Assembly: GCF_002165305.2 (NCBI RefSeq)
Contig: NZ_CP032285.1
Location: forward strand, 62,001 to 126,000
DNA length: 64,000 bases
Direction: 5' to 3'
DNA from: Acinetobacter sp. WCHA55
GTDB taxonomy: Bacteria > Pseudomonadota > Gammaproteobacteria > Pseudomonadales > Moraxellaceae
In this document: positions 9,908 to 17,790 of the stretch, one piece after another
Numbering within the stretch: position 1 is the first letter of the stretch
How the letters are laid out: each line of letters starts with the position of its first letter
The notes under the pieces: generated by a model
Database searches by the model: none
Seen by the model: the letters and a program-made list of their open reading frames with translations, nothing else
What the model was told of the DNA's origin: nothing
Translations under genes and position numbers: made by a program

Positions 9908-9953
9908 TGTCATTTCCAATGAACTATGCGACATTACAAAGAACTGTGCGACA
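9908..9953 (+). repeat. Candidate Tn7/Tn5053-superfamily transposon end
   Basis: A sequence beginning TGTCATTT abuts the truncated IS66. It contains two spaced copies of a 13-mer, GAACTATGCGACA (9921-9933) and GAACTGTGCGACA (9941-9953), with a 20-bp period. Terminal TGT plus short direct repeats of about 20 bp is the layout of TnsB/TniA binding sites at ends of Tn7-like and Tn5053-like elements. No tnsB or tniA gene and no partner end were seen in the window, so this is a candidate remnant only. Confidence 0.4.
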
Positions 9954-10081
9954 AAATTAAAAAAGTTAATAACACCTAAAAGAAGAGTAAATTGCTTCAA
10001 AATAGTCAAATGTATTCCTAACTTTTAAAAAACTTCAGCCATATCTTTTGTATTTATATTTTTCATTAAATTTATTTTCTA

Positions 10082-11146
10082 CTACGATTCCTCTATTACA
10101 TGTTCTTGGGAAAGTTTGTTCAGATGCTGAACCATGAAGAAATACTGCCCATGTAAAGTGCGGGTAACTAAACTAGTTATTGGCTTACGCATAGTTGGAT
10201 CTATTAACTTACGCAATTCATTACTATCATAAGTGCGTGTCTTAAGTAGGCCATCTGGCAGAATATTATTACTATTTAAGTTCTTAACCAATAAGCCTAC
10301 ATTTTTTTCATCACCATATACAGAAAGGCTAATTCCGTAATCTTCTCGTGCAGTCATTACAAACACACCAGATATATGTTTATATTCGTCCGATTGAAAT
10401 CTATCTGTTGATACAGGGCTGCCATTATCTTTAAATACATCAGTTCTTGTATTCCATTTAAGTTGATAAGGCTCAGTTGGGGATTCTGGAGGCTGCCAAT
10501 AAGGCCTGTCTAAACCTAATAAAGCTTCTATAACAAGTGGTAAACCACTTGACCCTTTTTGTACCTCTTCAGTTACCCCAACCATATAGACATCTAGTGG
10601 ATAAAACAATGAGTCATTTACAACAATTACAACTGGCTCATCTTCAGGAATAATTTTCTTCTCAATATAACCTTTTATAATATTAGCCTTAGTTTCTATA
10701 ACCCCTGTCATTTTCAACAATGCTAAAGAATTCTCTCGACAATTAGTTTCATGTTTTGGAAATAACCGTCCTTGCACATCTTCCAAGATTTGCACCATTT
10801 CATCATTTGGATTCGGAGTAACAACTTCAAACCAAACTGTTTTCCCGTTTTTTGTAGCTTTGAAATCAGGTCCGAAATCTTTACTACTCAATTCAAATCC
10901 ATCTCTTAAAAGACGGTCAGCAACAATTAATTCACCCAATCTTTGATGATATTGTTGTTCTAATAAAATAGCCGTGTCGAATTGGGTATCATTAAGTTCA
11001 TAACCATAAAAGCGTTCTGTTAATGCTTCAAGACTTTTAAGTGCTAATTCAATTAACTCTTCACAGCCAGGATAACGCCCAAGTAAAATTTTCTTCCACT
11101 TTTCCAACAGAATATCTAGAATCTTACATTTCGCATCTTCAGTCAT
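10082..11146 (-). CDS. Hypothetical protein with possible PD-(D/E)xK-like segment, 354 aa
   Basis: This is the first gene inside the island, divergent from the HTH-ImmA regulator. Around residues 90-120 it has a pattern like the core of PD-(D/E)xK nucleases: a helical segment ending in a GPDF motif, then a short hairpin and the strand VWFEVV. The lysine expected after the glutamate is replaced by a hydrophobic residue, so it may be inactive or only fold-related. There is no signal peptide. The neighbouring CBASS operon suggests a defence or regulatory role; that is inference. Confidence 0.6.
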   Translation of the reverse strand: MTEDAKCKILDILLEKWKKILLGRYPGCEELIELALKSLEALTERFYGYELNDTQFDTAILLEQQYHQRLGELIVADRLLRDGFELSSKDFGPDFKATKNGKTVWFEVVTPNPNDEMVQILEDVQGRLFPKHETNCRENSLALLKMTGVIETKANIIKGYIEKKIIPEDEPVVIVVNDSLFYPLDVYMVGVTEEVQKGSSGLPLVIEALLGLDRPYWQPPESPTEPYQLKWNTRTDVFKDNGSPVSTDRFQSDEYKHISGVFVMTAREDYGISLSVYGDEKNVGLLVKNLNSNNILPDGLLKTRTYDSNELRKLIDPTMRKPITSLVTRTLHGQYFFMVQHLNKLSQEHVIEES

Positions 11147-11574
11147 TATCTCGCCTCAAACAATCAAAATTAACTTACCCAAAAAACCCAATCGCCCTTA
11201 AACCTGATTTTTATAAGAATAAATCACTTTAACATTCCCAAAAAATGATCAAAGATTTAATAAAGTGGCCTTTTCTAAATACTCAAAAGTTAAGCTACCT
11301 CTCACAAGAACACTGATCATTTTCTATCTTTGCCATAATATTCTCATGCTCAAATTTTGATATAAGATTTCAAGTAAATTTAAAAAAATCAAATAAAATG
11401 TAAAATCAAAAACACTATATATTGTGCCTGAATAAAAAACTACTACTACATAAAGCAAGATTAGATAAAAATGAAACATTTTAGGAATAATTTGAAGAAA
11501 AATTTGCATATGCTTTTTTGTTCAGTTATTATTCGATTAACTTGATCTGTAAGTCAATGATCTTGGAGGTGAAT
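11147..11574 (+). promoter_or_regulatory. Divergent intergenic region with promoter for the HTH-ImmA gene
   Basis: This very AT-rich spacer of 428 bp separates the minus-strand 354-aa gene from the plus-strand regulator. A plausible sigma-70 promoter is TTGCAT at 11504-11509, a 17-bp spacer and TATTAT at 11527-11532, followed by the GGAGGTGAAT ribosome-binding site before the ATG at 11575. No clear inverted-repeat operator was fixed, though autoregulation by the HTH protein would be usual. Confidence 0.45.
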
Positions 11575-12657
11575 ATGACTCATTTCAATCCTGACATGCT
11601 TAGTATTGCACGAAACTTTCGTGGTCTTAGTCAAACTGAACTAATTGCTGTAATGGGACAGTCTATTACCCAGGCTTCATTATCTAAAATTGAAAGTGGG
11701 GACTTAAAACCCTCCGATGAAGTTATCCAAAATCTATCCAATGCCCTACATTTCCCTATACGATTTTTCGAACATATTGAAAAGCTAAATGCACTACCAA
11801 TTAGTTTGCATGCATATAGAAAAAAAAGCTCTACCACAGCTAAAGCATTGAGCCGCATGAATGCTGAAATGATGTTAAAAATGGGCCATGTACAAACATT
11901 AGAATTGTTCACAAATGTGCCAAAAAGAAAAAATTCCTTACCAACTTTTAAAATTGGCCTAGATGTAAACACTCCTCAAGAAGCGGCTAAAAAGCTTAGA
12001 TCATTGTGGGCGTTAGGAAATGAACCTCTTGAAAACCTAACTGCCACTGTGGAAGATGCAGGGGTTTTAGTCTTTTTATGCGACTTTAAAGATAACAATG
12101 TTGATGGCGTATCCTTAAAAATTCATGGTGTGTCTCCATGCGTATTTCTAAATGCAAACCAGCCAAATGACAGAATACGCTTCACATTAGCACATGAGCT
12201 TGGGCATTTGGTCCTCCATGAAGAGCCATCTGAGTTCATGGAAAAAGAAGCAAATGACTTTGCTGCCGAATTCTTAATGCCAGAAGAAAAAATTATTGAC
12301 CAATTAGGTTCAACCAATTTAGCTCATTATCTAAGACTTAAAAAGGAATGGAAAACCTCAATGGCGGCCTTAATCTATAGGGCGTCAGAGTTAGGAACTA
12401 TAACTTCAAGTCAAAGTGCCAATTTATGGCGGCAAATGGCTATGCGTGGTTATCGTAAAGTTGAACCAAATGAATTGGATCGAGAAGCGACATATAGAGT
12501 AGCTTCAATGCTCTTTGACTACGCAATAGACGCAAAAAAAACATCAACATCTGTCATTAGTGAGTTATCTCAATTATTTGACTTATATGAAGATGACTTT
12601 AAAAAACTATATTATTTTGACCTAGATTCAATGGAGACCATCGAGATGGTTTCATAA
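11575..12657 (+). CDS. XRE-family HTH regulator fused to ImmA/IrrE metallopeptidase, 360 aa
   Basis: The ATG at 11575 has a strong GGAGG ribosome-binding site; upstream in-frame starts are less likely. Residues 1-65 form an XRE-type helix-turn-helix (LSIARNFRGLSQTELIA...). The middle carries the ImmA/IrrE zinc-peptidase motif HELGH (H207, E208, H211) and a downstream EANDFAAEFLMP segment that supplies the third ligand. Such proteins are DNA-binding peptidases that relieve repression after a signal. Its position upstream of CBASS parallels the separate CapH (HTH repressor) and CapP (zinc peptidase) proteins known to control some CBASS operons; here both functions are in one chain. A strong terminator follows the gene. 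The domain calls are confident; control of CBASS is inferred. Confidence 0.85.
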   Translation: MTHFNPDMLSIARNFRGLSQTELIAVMGQSITQASLSKIESGDLKPSDEVIQNLSNALHFPIRFFEHIEKLNALPISLHAYRKKSSTTAKALSRMNAEMMLKMGHVQTLELFTNVPKRKNSLPTFKIGLDVNTPQEAAKKLRSLWALGNEPLENLTATVEDAGVLVFLCDFKDNNVDGVSLKIHGVSPCVFLNANQPNDRIRFTLAHELGHLVLHEEPSEFMEKEANDFAAEFLMPEEKIIDQLGSTNLAHYLRLKKEWKTSMAALIYRASELGTITSSQSANLWRQMAMRGYRKVEPNELDREATYRVASMLFDYAIDAKKTSTSVISELSQLFDLYEDDFKKLYYFDLDSMETIEMVS

Positions 12658-12663
12658 ATTAAA

Positions 12664-12692
12664 AAGCCGACTCTATTGGGTAGAGTCGGCTT
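12664..12692 (+). terminator. Strong hairpin after HTH-ImmA gene
   Basis: A perfect 12-bp stem, AAGCCGACTCTA with TAGAGTCGGCTT, has a 5-nt loop and starts 7 bp after the stop codon. The following T-run is weak on the plus strand. It probably ends the regulator transcript or acts bidirectionally. Confidence 0.7.
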
Positions 12693-12733
12693 GATAGATT
12701 TTCACACAGGAAAGGCATATGGCTCTAAGCCCT

Positions 12734-12826
12734 ACGCATACCTCATGTTAGATCTGGCTGTCAGAACCCCATTCTAACATTTAGGCCCGTAAATCTCAAG
12801 ATTTACCCGCTTATTTTGGTATGCGT
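12734..12826 (+). ncRNA. Candidate structured RNA with three-way junction
   Basis: Three perfect stems nest in 93 bp. The closing stem is ACGCATACC (12734-12742) with GGTATGCGT (12818-12826). Inside are ATGTTAGA (12745-12752) with TCTAACAT (12773-12780), and GTAAATC (12789-12795) with GATTTAC (12800-12806) capped by a TCAA loop. The second stem also contains a small inner TCTG/CAGA hairpin. The region lies between a terminator and the 59-aa gene, whose ribosome-binding site is only about 20 bp downstream. It could be a cis-acting leader or an independent small RNA. I know of no matching family. Confidence 0.45.
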
Positions 12827-12862
12827 CCTGAAAAACGAGCCGCCAAAATAGGAGGGCTAACA

Positions 12863-13042
12863 ATGCCTACCGAAAATCAAGACTTCGTGTTTTGTAAATC
12901 TTATCGCCATAAATCTGGAAAAATTATTGTCCATCCAACTGGATATTTTAAATTTCCTAGAACTCGGCCATTGAAAGAAGAAAAGGATGCTATCCGTAAT
13001 AAAAAATCGGATGATCCTGATAACTCAAACTCAATATCGTAA
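12863..13042 (+). CDS. Hypothetical small protein, 59 aa
   Basis: The ATG at 12863 is preceded by the ribosome-binding site GGAGGG; an earlier in-frame ATG at 12821 falls inside the candidate RNA structure and lacks such a site. The protein is basic and aromatic in its N-terminal half (YRHKSGKIIVHPTGYFKFPR) and charged in its C-terminal tail. A strong terminator follows. It sits between the regulator and the CBASS genes, and its function is unknown. Confidence 0.6.
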   Translation: MPTENQDFVFCKSYRHKSGKIIVHPTGYFKFPRTRPLKEEKDAIRNKKSDDPDNSNSIS

Positions 13043-13053
13043 ACGAGGTTAAA

Positions 13054-13093
13054 TAACCTACTGCTGTGCAACAAAGTTCACAGCAGTAGGTTA
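13054..13093 (+). terminator. Rho-independent terminator before CBASS
   Basis: A perfect 15-bp stem, TAACCTACTGCTGTG with CACAGCAGTAGGTTA, has a 10-nt loop followed by CTTAATTTTT. It separates the 59-aa gene from the CD-NTase gene, implying that CBASS has its own promoter in the next 60 bp or depends on read-through. Confidence 0.85.
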
Positions 13094-13156
13094 CTTAATT
13101 TTTCTGATCGCACTTAATTTTATGCCCCATTTTAGTACATGGGCTCAGAGAGAATT

Positions 13157-14170
13157 ATGACAACTCAACAGCAGTTTCTTGACCTACTTTCCGATATTGA
13201 ACCATCTACAACAACGGTTAATGATTGTTCAAGCGCACATAATACGCTTCGTGATGCTTTAAAAGTGCATAATGAATTCAGCAAAGTACATGTGCATACG
13301 TTCTTATCAGGTTCTTATAAAAGAAATACGGCAGTACGTCCGACCACCATAGGCGGGATTACACAAAGACCAGATGTAGATATTATTGCTCGCACCAACC
13401 ATACAATTAACGATGATCCCCAAATTGTCTTAGATGCAGTCCATACAGCATTAAAGGATATTGGATATACCGATCTTACCGTTAACCGTCGTTCAGTAAA
13501 TGTTAAGTTGAAAAAAGTTGATATGGATGTTGTCCCTATCATTTCAGATGGATATGGTGGCTATCTGATTCCAGACATTCATCTTGAAGAATGGCTAGTT
13601 ACCAACCCTCCAGCCCATACCGAGTGGACTGTTGAGGTGAATAAAAATGCAAATGGTCGATTTAAGCCTCTTGTGAAGCTATTTAAATGGTGGCGTCGTG
13701 AGAACTTATCTGATTTAAAACGACCAAAAGGATTCATTTTAGAATGCCTGGTTGCCAAGCATATGAATTACTACGAATCCAACTATGAAAAGTTGTTTGT
13801 TTATCTTTTAGAAACAATCAGGGATTCTTATGGGATTTATGCGTCACTAGGCATAATTCCACATTTAGAAGATCCTGGTGTTGCAGGCAATAATGTTTTT
13901 TCTGCGGTCACAGCAGATGAGTTCAAAACCTTTTATGAAAAGGTAAAAGAACAAGCTGCTATTGCACGAAATGCCTTAAATGAAACAGATGATGATAAAG
14001 CATTAGCTCTATGGCGGCAGGTCTTGGGTAATCGTTTTCCTCGTTCGGCATCACACAAAAGTGCAAATTCTGCTGATATGGCCAGCTCTTTAATCCGTTC
14101 AGCTTTAGGTGCAGGATTAACATTTCCATCAACCCCTGTTTATCCAAATAAACCAGGAGGCTTTGCGTAA
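13157..14170 (+). CDS. CBASS CD-NTase (cyclic oligonucleotide synthase), 337 aa
   Basis: This is a nucleotidyltransferase of the cGAS/DncV-like fold that makes a cyclic oligonucleotide alarm signal on phage infection. Visible motifs are the GS helix (LSGSYKRNT, about residues 50-58), the metal-binding pair DVD (D73, D75) and the third aspartate in VDMDVVPI (about D124). The length fits the family. I chose ATG 13157 (MTTQQQ) over 13139 because a purine-rich site precedes it. The stop overlaps the start of Cap2 by one base. Pairing with a Cap4-type effector suggests clade D, whose members often make cyclic tri-adenylate-type products; the product here is inferred. Confidence 0.92.
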   Translation: MTTQQQFLDLLSDIEPSTTTVNDCSSAHNTLRDALKVHNEFSKVHVHTFLSGSYKRNTAVRPTTIGGITQRPDVDIIARTNHTINDDPQIVLDAVHTALKDIGYTDLTVNRRSVNVKLKKVDMDVVPIISDGYGGYLIPDIHLEEWLVTNPPAHTEWTVEVNKNANGRFKPLVKLFKWWRRENLSDLKRPKGFILECLVAKHMNYYESNYEKLFVYLLETIRDSYGIYASLGIIPHLEDPGVAGNNVFSAVTADEFKTFYEKVKEQAAIARNALNETDDDKALALWRQVLGNRFPRSASHKSANSADMASSLIRSALGAGLTFPSTPVYPNKPGGFA

Positions 14171-15882
14171 TGGAACTGCTAAAAACACCATTAGAACGCT
14201 TGATTCAAGAACGGCAGTTATTGACCGATCTTGAAAATGAGGAAAACAGTTTTAAGATTCAGGAGTGGAACTCAACAGACACTAATGAACTGCATTTAAA
14301 CTTCTCTCTCAAGATAGGAACTATAGATTTTAATGGTGTTTTAGTATATCCAGAGCTTTTCCCAGAGCTACCAGCATATATACGCCCACAAAACTCTGGT
14401 GAAAGATGGAGTATCTTGCACCAGTACGGTGGCTCAGGAGTGCTGTGTCTAGAATACGGTCCAGATAATTGGAATACCAATATCAGTGGAGTGGAACTAA
14501 TTAGAAGTGCCCAGATTCTTTTATTAACAGACGCAATGACTGTATTGGAGATGGATGTAGAACCTGTGCCCTCTAGGCATTCTGAAACAATAGGTCAAAA
14601 ATTAAGAGGTATTTCAGAAAGGTTCATTGAAACACCAATGTTACGTCACATACTCTTAAATAGTGACCCTGAAAAAATGGACTTTAAGGTTGCCATCTCA
14701 AGCTTTCGGGACAAGACTGTTATTGTTCCAACAAATATTCAGAACAAACCTCTACCTGACATCGTCCCATCATTTTCTAATGAAAGATTTGAATTGTCTG
14801 GATGGGCAATAAGAGTTGATTCTGTTCATTTATTAAAGGAATCTGTAAATGATCGACTTTCGTTAGAATCCTTTTTAGGCAATTTATGGCCTACTCAGGA
14901 GGAATTCACAAGTTCCATAAAGCCTCTATTGTTATATGACTTAAAAGGTAACTTGGAACTATTCTTAATTAATAATACAGCACCACTTTTCGTAAGTTAT
15001 CCAGCTATTAATCTACATGATGATCAGAATCAAAGATTGCCAGCACAATTTAGCAATATCAATGATGCAAAGATAGTAATTATTGGTCTTGGATCGTTAG
15101 GAAGTAAAATTGCAATTTCACTGGCACGGTCTGGCTGTAAAAACTTTCTACTTATTGATGATGATATTCTGGCACCCCAGAATCTTGTCCGTAATGAACT
15201 CAACTGGTTAGATGTTGGCTTTGCTAAAACCCATGCTGTTGAAAGAGCATTAAAACGAACTGCATTAGACATGCAGGTTGAAACGTATGAAATGCAAATT
15301 GGTGGACAGGAAAATCCTCATTTAAATTCCAATATTGCTAATGCCATTAGTACATGTAATCTGATTATTGATGCCACAGCAAGCTCACATACATTTCTAA
15401 CCTTAGCTGCGATTGCTAAAAGAAAACATATACCAATGGTATGGGGTGAAATCTTTGGTGGCGGTGGTGGAGCAATGATGGCCCGTAGTCGCCCAACGTT
15501 AGATGCCTCACCTTTAGAGCTTCGCAATCATATTTATGGTGTCTTACAAACGTTGGAACCAATCCCAGAAGGCAAAGTTAATAATTACGGCTTTCAAACA
15601 CAAAACCAAACATATATTGCATCAGATGCAGATGTAACGGCTCTTGCAGCGTCTATGACTCAGTTCATATTAGATACTTTATGTACAATTGATGAGCAAT
15701 CCTCTTATCCATATTCAGCATATTTAATAGGGTTCCGTAAATATTGGATATTTCAATGTCCTTTTGATACCCATCCTATCGATTGTTCAGGTGCGTTAGT
15801 AACAGAATCTCCTACGGATAAACAGATATCTGAAAGTGAAAATGGCAATTCTATTGAAGAACCTGAACCGATGAAAGGTTAA
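14170..15882 (+). CDS. cap2: Cap2: E2-E1 ubiquitin-transferase-like protein, 570 aa
   Basis: Cap2 conjugates the CD-NTase C-terminus to targets, priming the synthase. The N-terminal E2-like domain carries the candidate catalytic cysteine in GVLCLEYGPDNW (C93). The C-terminal E1/ThiF-like domain has the adenylation glycine motif GLGSLG (about 306-311) followed by the acidic LIDDD and a conserved VRNEL. A glycine-rich FGGGGGAMM loop lies further on. The length matches bacterial E1-E2 fusions of type II CBASS. It is one-base coupled to the synthase and 5 bp from Cap3. Confidence 0.93.
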   Translation: MELLKTPLERLIQERQLLTDLENEENSFKIQEWNSTDTNELHLNFSLKIGTIDFNGVLVYPELFPELPAYIRPQNSGERWSILHQYGGSGVLCLEYGPDNWNTNISGVELIRSAQILLLTDAMTVLEMDVEPVPSRHSETIGQKLRGISERFIETPMLRHILLNSDPEKMDFKVAISSFRDKTVIVPTNIQNKPLPDIVPSFSNERFELSGWAIRVDSVHLLKESVNDRLSLESFLGNLWPTQEEFTSSIKPLLLYDLKGNLELFLINNTAPLFVSYPAINLHDDQNQRLPAQFSNINDAKIVIIGLGSLGSKIAISLARSGCKNFLLIDDDILAPQNLVRNELNWLDVGFAKTHAVERALKRTALDMQVETYEMQIGGQENPHLNSNIANAISTCNLIIDATASSHTFLTLAAIAKRKHIPMVWGEIFGGGGGAMMARSRPTLDASPLELRNHIYGVLQTLEPIPEGKVNNYGFQTQNQTYIASDADVTALAASMTQFILDTLCTIDEQSSYPYSAYLIGFRKYWIFQCPFDTHPIDCSGALVTESPTDKQISESENGNSIEEPEPMKG

Positions 15883-15887
15883 TACTA

Positions 15888-16349
15888 ATGCTGAAAATAT
15901 CCATTCCTACTGATATACAAATTTTACTGATAAAAGCCCTGTTGAAGTCTGGAACCCACGAATGTGGCGGTGTTTTAATGGGTGAGCATATAGGTACAAA
16001 CCATTTTAGAGTTAGCTCATTAACTGTTCAAAAGAGTGGAACGATAGCATCCTTTGTACGTGGAATTACGGATGCTATTAAAGCAATTCGCCTTTTTCAT
16101 AAATCAACAAACAATAATTATCAAAAATTTAACTATTTAGGTGAATGGCATAGCCATCCTCTCTTTAGTGTACAACCCAGCAGTAAAGACCATCACACCA
16201 TGAGGGAATTGGTGTCCGACCCAAAAGTGGGTGCAAATTTCGTAGTCTTACTGATTTTTCATTTAAAAAACAATCATCTTGAGGGCAGTGCCCACACCTA
16301 CCTACCAGATGGTTCCTGTTACCCATCCACCCTAAATTTAGAGAGATAA
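15888..16349 (+). CDS. cap3: Cap3: JAB/JAMM deconjugating isopeptidase, 153 aa
   Basis: Cap3 removes the CD-NTase conjugates made by Cap2. The full JAMM zinc signature is present: glutamate E25 in HECGGVLMG, then HSHP (H88, H90), with S98 and D101 at the spacing HxHx7Sx2D. All catalytic residues are therefore intact. The gene lies 5 bp after cap2 and 2 bp before cap4, clearly in the same operon. Confidence 0.93.
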   Translation: MLKISIPTDIQILLIKALLKSGTHECGGVLMGEHIGTNHFRVSSLTVQKSGTIASFVRGITDAIKAIRLFHKSTNNNYQKFNYLGEWHSHPLFSVQPSSKDHHTMRELVSDPKVGANFVVLLIFHLKNNHLEGSAHTYLPDGSCYPSTLNLER

Positions 16350-16351
16350 TA

Positions 16352-17746
16352 ATGAGTGCAAGTCTGTTAGAAAAACAATCAACTGGTGGTGCAATTGCAC
16401 GAGTAGGGTTTGAGTATCAGGATGCTTTTGTATTAAAGAACTTGCCTCTCTGGCTATCTGAAAGTGCTTTTAGCCACATTGTGAGTGAATCAATAGGTGA
16501 TGTCGAGGTTTGCTACTTCTCTTCAGAAAACGAGTTACAGCGTGTCATGTATGAAGCCAAAAATCATCCGCTGACTTCTACAGATTTTTGGAAAGAAATT
16601 AAGCGCTTCAAGGAGGCTTTTGATATTCCATCAGGTGAATATACTCGCTTTGGTTTAGTATGCCCACTCTATACCTCTACACTTCACCCATTTCTTGCCC
16701 AAATTGAGAGAATTAGAGGTGTTGGTTCTTCATACAGTGCAGATTCTGTGATTTTACAAAAAAGTCGTCAGGATATTATTCAGTGGTGTAGCGATAAAGG
16801 ATTCGAAACCTCACTTGCTGAGTTCGCACTTGATCATGTTGATTTCCTGTCTTTCAATGCTGAAGATAGTGACTCTGTATTTATAGGTGAAATTGAAGAG
16901 AAATTATCCAATATTGAACTCACTACACGTAAAGCCAAACAGTTAAGAGATCAGTTTAAAAACCTGATTTCTCGTTCTTCTTTTGGTCCAATATATCGCA
17001 AAGACTTTGAAAATTTTATTTGCCATGCTCTTGAAGAAGATAGAAGCCAGTGGCTATTAGATCCTATTAAAATTAATCTTTCAGCATCATCCAGTCAGTA
17101 TCAAGACTTAAACTTAGATATTAGTGATTTCAATGGTCCTGATCGTGCTCAAAAAACCTCCAGCGACTGGAACAACCTAATCAAAAAAGCAGTATCGATT
17201 GGGGATTTCATTCATAGCAGTGGTGACCGTAGAACCCTCCTTATAGATGGCAAACAAAGAATGTCCACCGCATGTATGCTTGGCTATGTTTTTAGTGCCA
17301 CACGTAATTTCCTACTTGAAATAGAACATAATGGCCTCGCATATCGCACTGATGACCATAAGCAAAAAGAGGGACAATTTTTTACTAAAATCGACGCTGT
17401 TGAACGACAGGGTGAAACTGAAGCCATAGTCACTATCGGATTTCCTACAGCTATAGGTAACGACATTGACTCTACGATTAATGAAGTAAAGAACTTGCCT
17501 AGATTGAATTTAGAAAGCTCCCATGCCATTGATAATATGGAGACTCTAAATCTTGCTGTGAGAGAGGCAAAATCTGCTTTAGTTTCATTTAAATCCGAAA
17601 ATAAGTTATCTAAATTACACCTCTTTATTAAAGCACCCTCAGTTTTTGCAATGGTCTTGGGACATCGCTTGAATGGTATTTGCGATATCCAGCTTTACGA
17701 TTGGGTAGATGGACAATATATCCCTACAGCCGAACTGAACTTATAA
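16352..17746 (+). CDS. cap4: Cap4: nuclease-SAVED effector, 464 aa
   Basis: The N-terminal DUF4297-type nuclease domain starts with the typical GGAIARVGFEYQDA motif and shows a PD-(D/E)xK active-site pattern (D50 in IGDVEV, E68 and K70 in YEAK). The C-terminal half, about residues 230-464, fits the SAVED sensor that binds the cyclic oligonucleotide and switches on DNA degradation. The size and operon position match characterised Cap4 proteins, including one from Acinetobacter. It is the killing effector of this CBASS. Confidence 0.88.
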   Translation: MSASLLEKQSTGGAIARVGFEYQDAFVLKNLPLWLSESAFSHIVSESIGDVEVCYFSSENELQRVMYEAKNHPLTSTDFWKEIKRFKEAFDIPSGEYTRFGLVCPLYTSTLHPFLAQIERIRGVGSSYSADSVILQKSRQDIIQWCSDKGFETSLAEFALDHVDFLSFNAEDSDSVFIGEIEEKLSNIELTTRKAKQLRDQFKNLISRSSFGPIYRKDFENFICHALEEDRSQWLLDPIKINLSASSSQYQDLNLDISDFNGPDRAQKTSSDWNNLIKKAVSIGDFIHSSGDRRTLLIDGKQRMSTACMLGYVFSATRNFLLEIEHNGLAYRTDDHKQKEGQFFTKIDAVERQGETEAIVTIGFPTAIGNDIDSTINEVKNLPRLNLESSHAIDNMETLNLAVREAKSALVSFKSENKLSKLHLFIKAPSVFAMVLGHRLNGICDIQLYDWVDGQYIPTAELNL

Positions 17747-17790
17747 GAAGAATTGACTAGTCGATAATATTACCAATAGAGAGGTTGATC

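Noticed and set aside
9828..10028. Short plus-strand frame across the IS66/transposon-end junction
   Set aside because: It is antisense to tnpC and spans a junction of two elements, so it is fortuitous.
12734..12826. Integron attC site or retron msr-msd
   Set aside because: The GTTAGAT/TCTAAC core order is opposite to attC, no integrase or reverse transcriptase is nearby, and no retron priming structure was seen.
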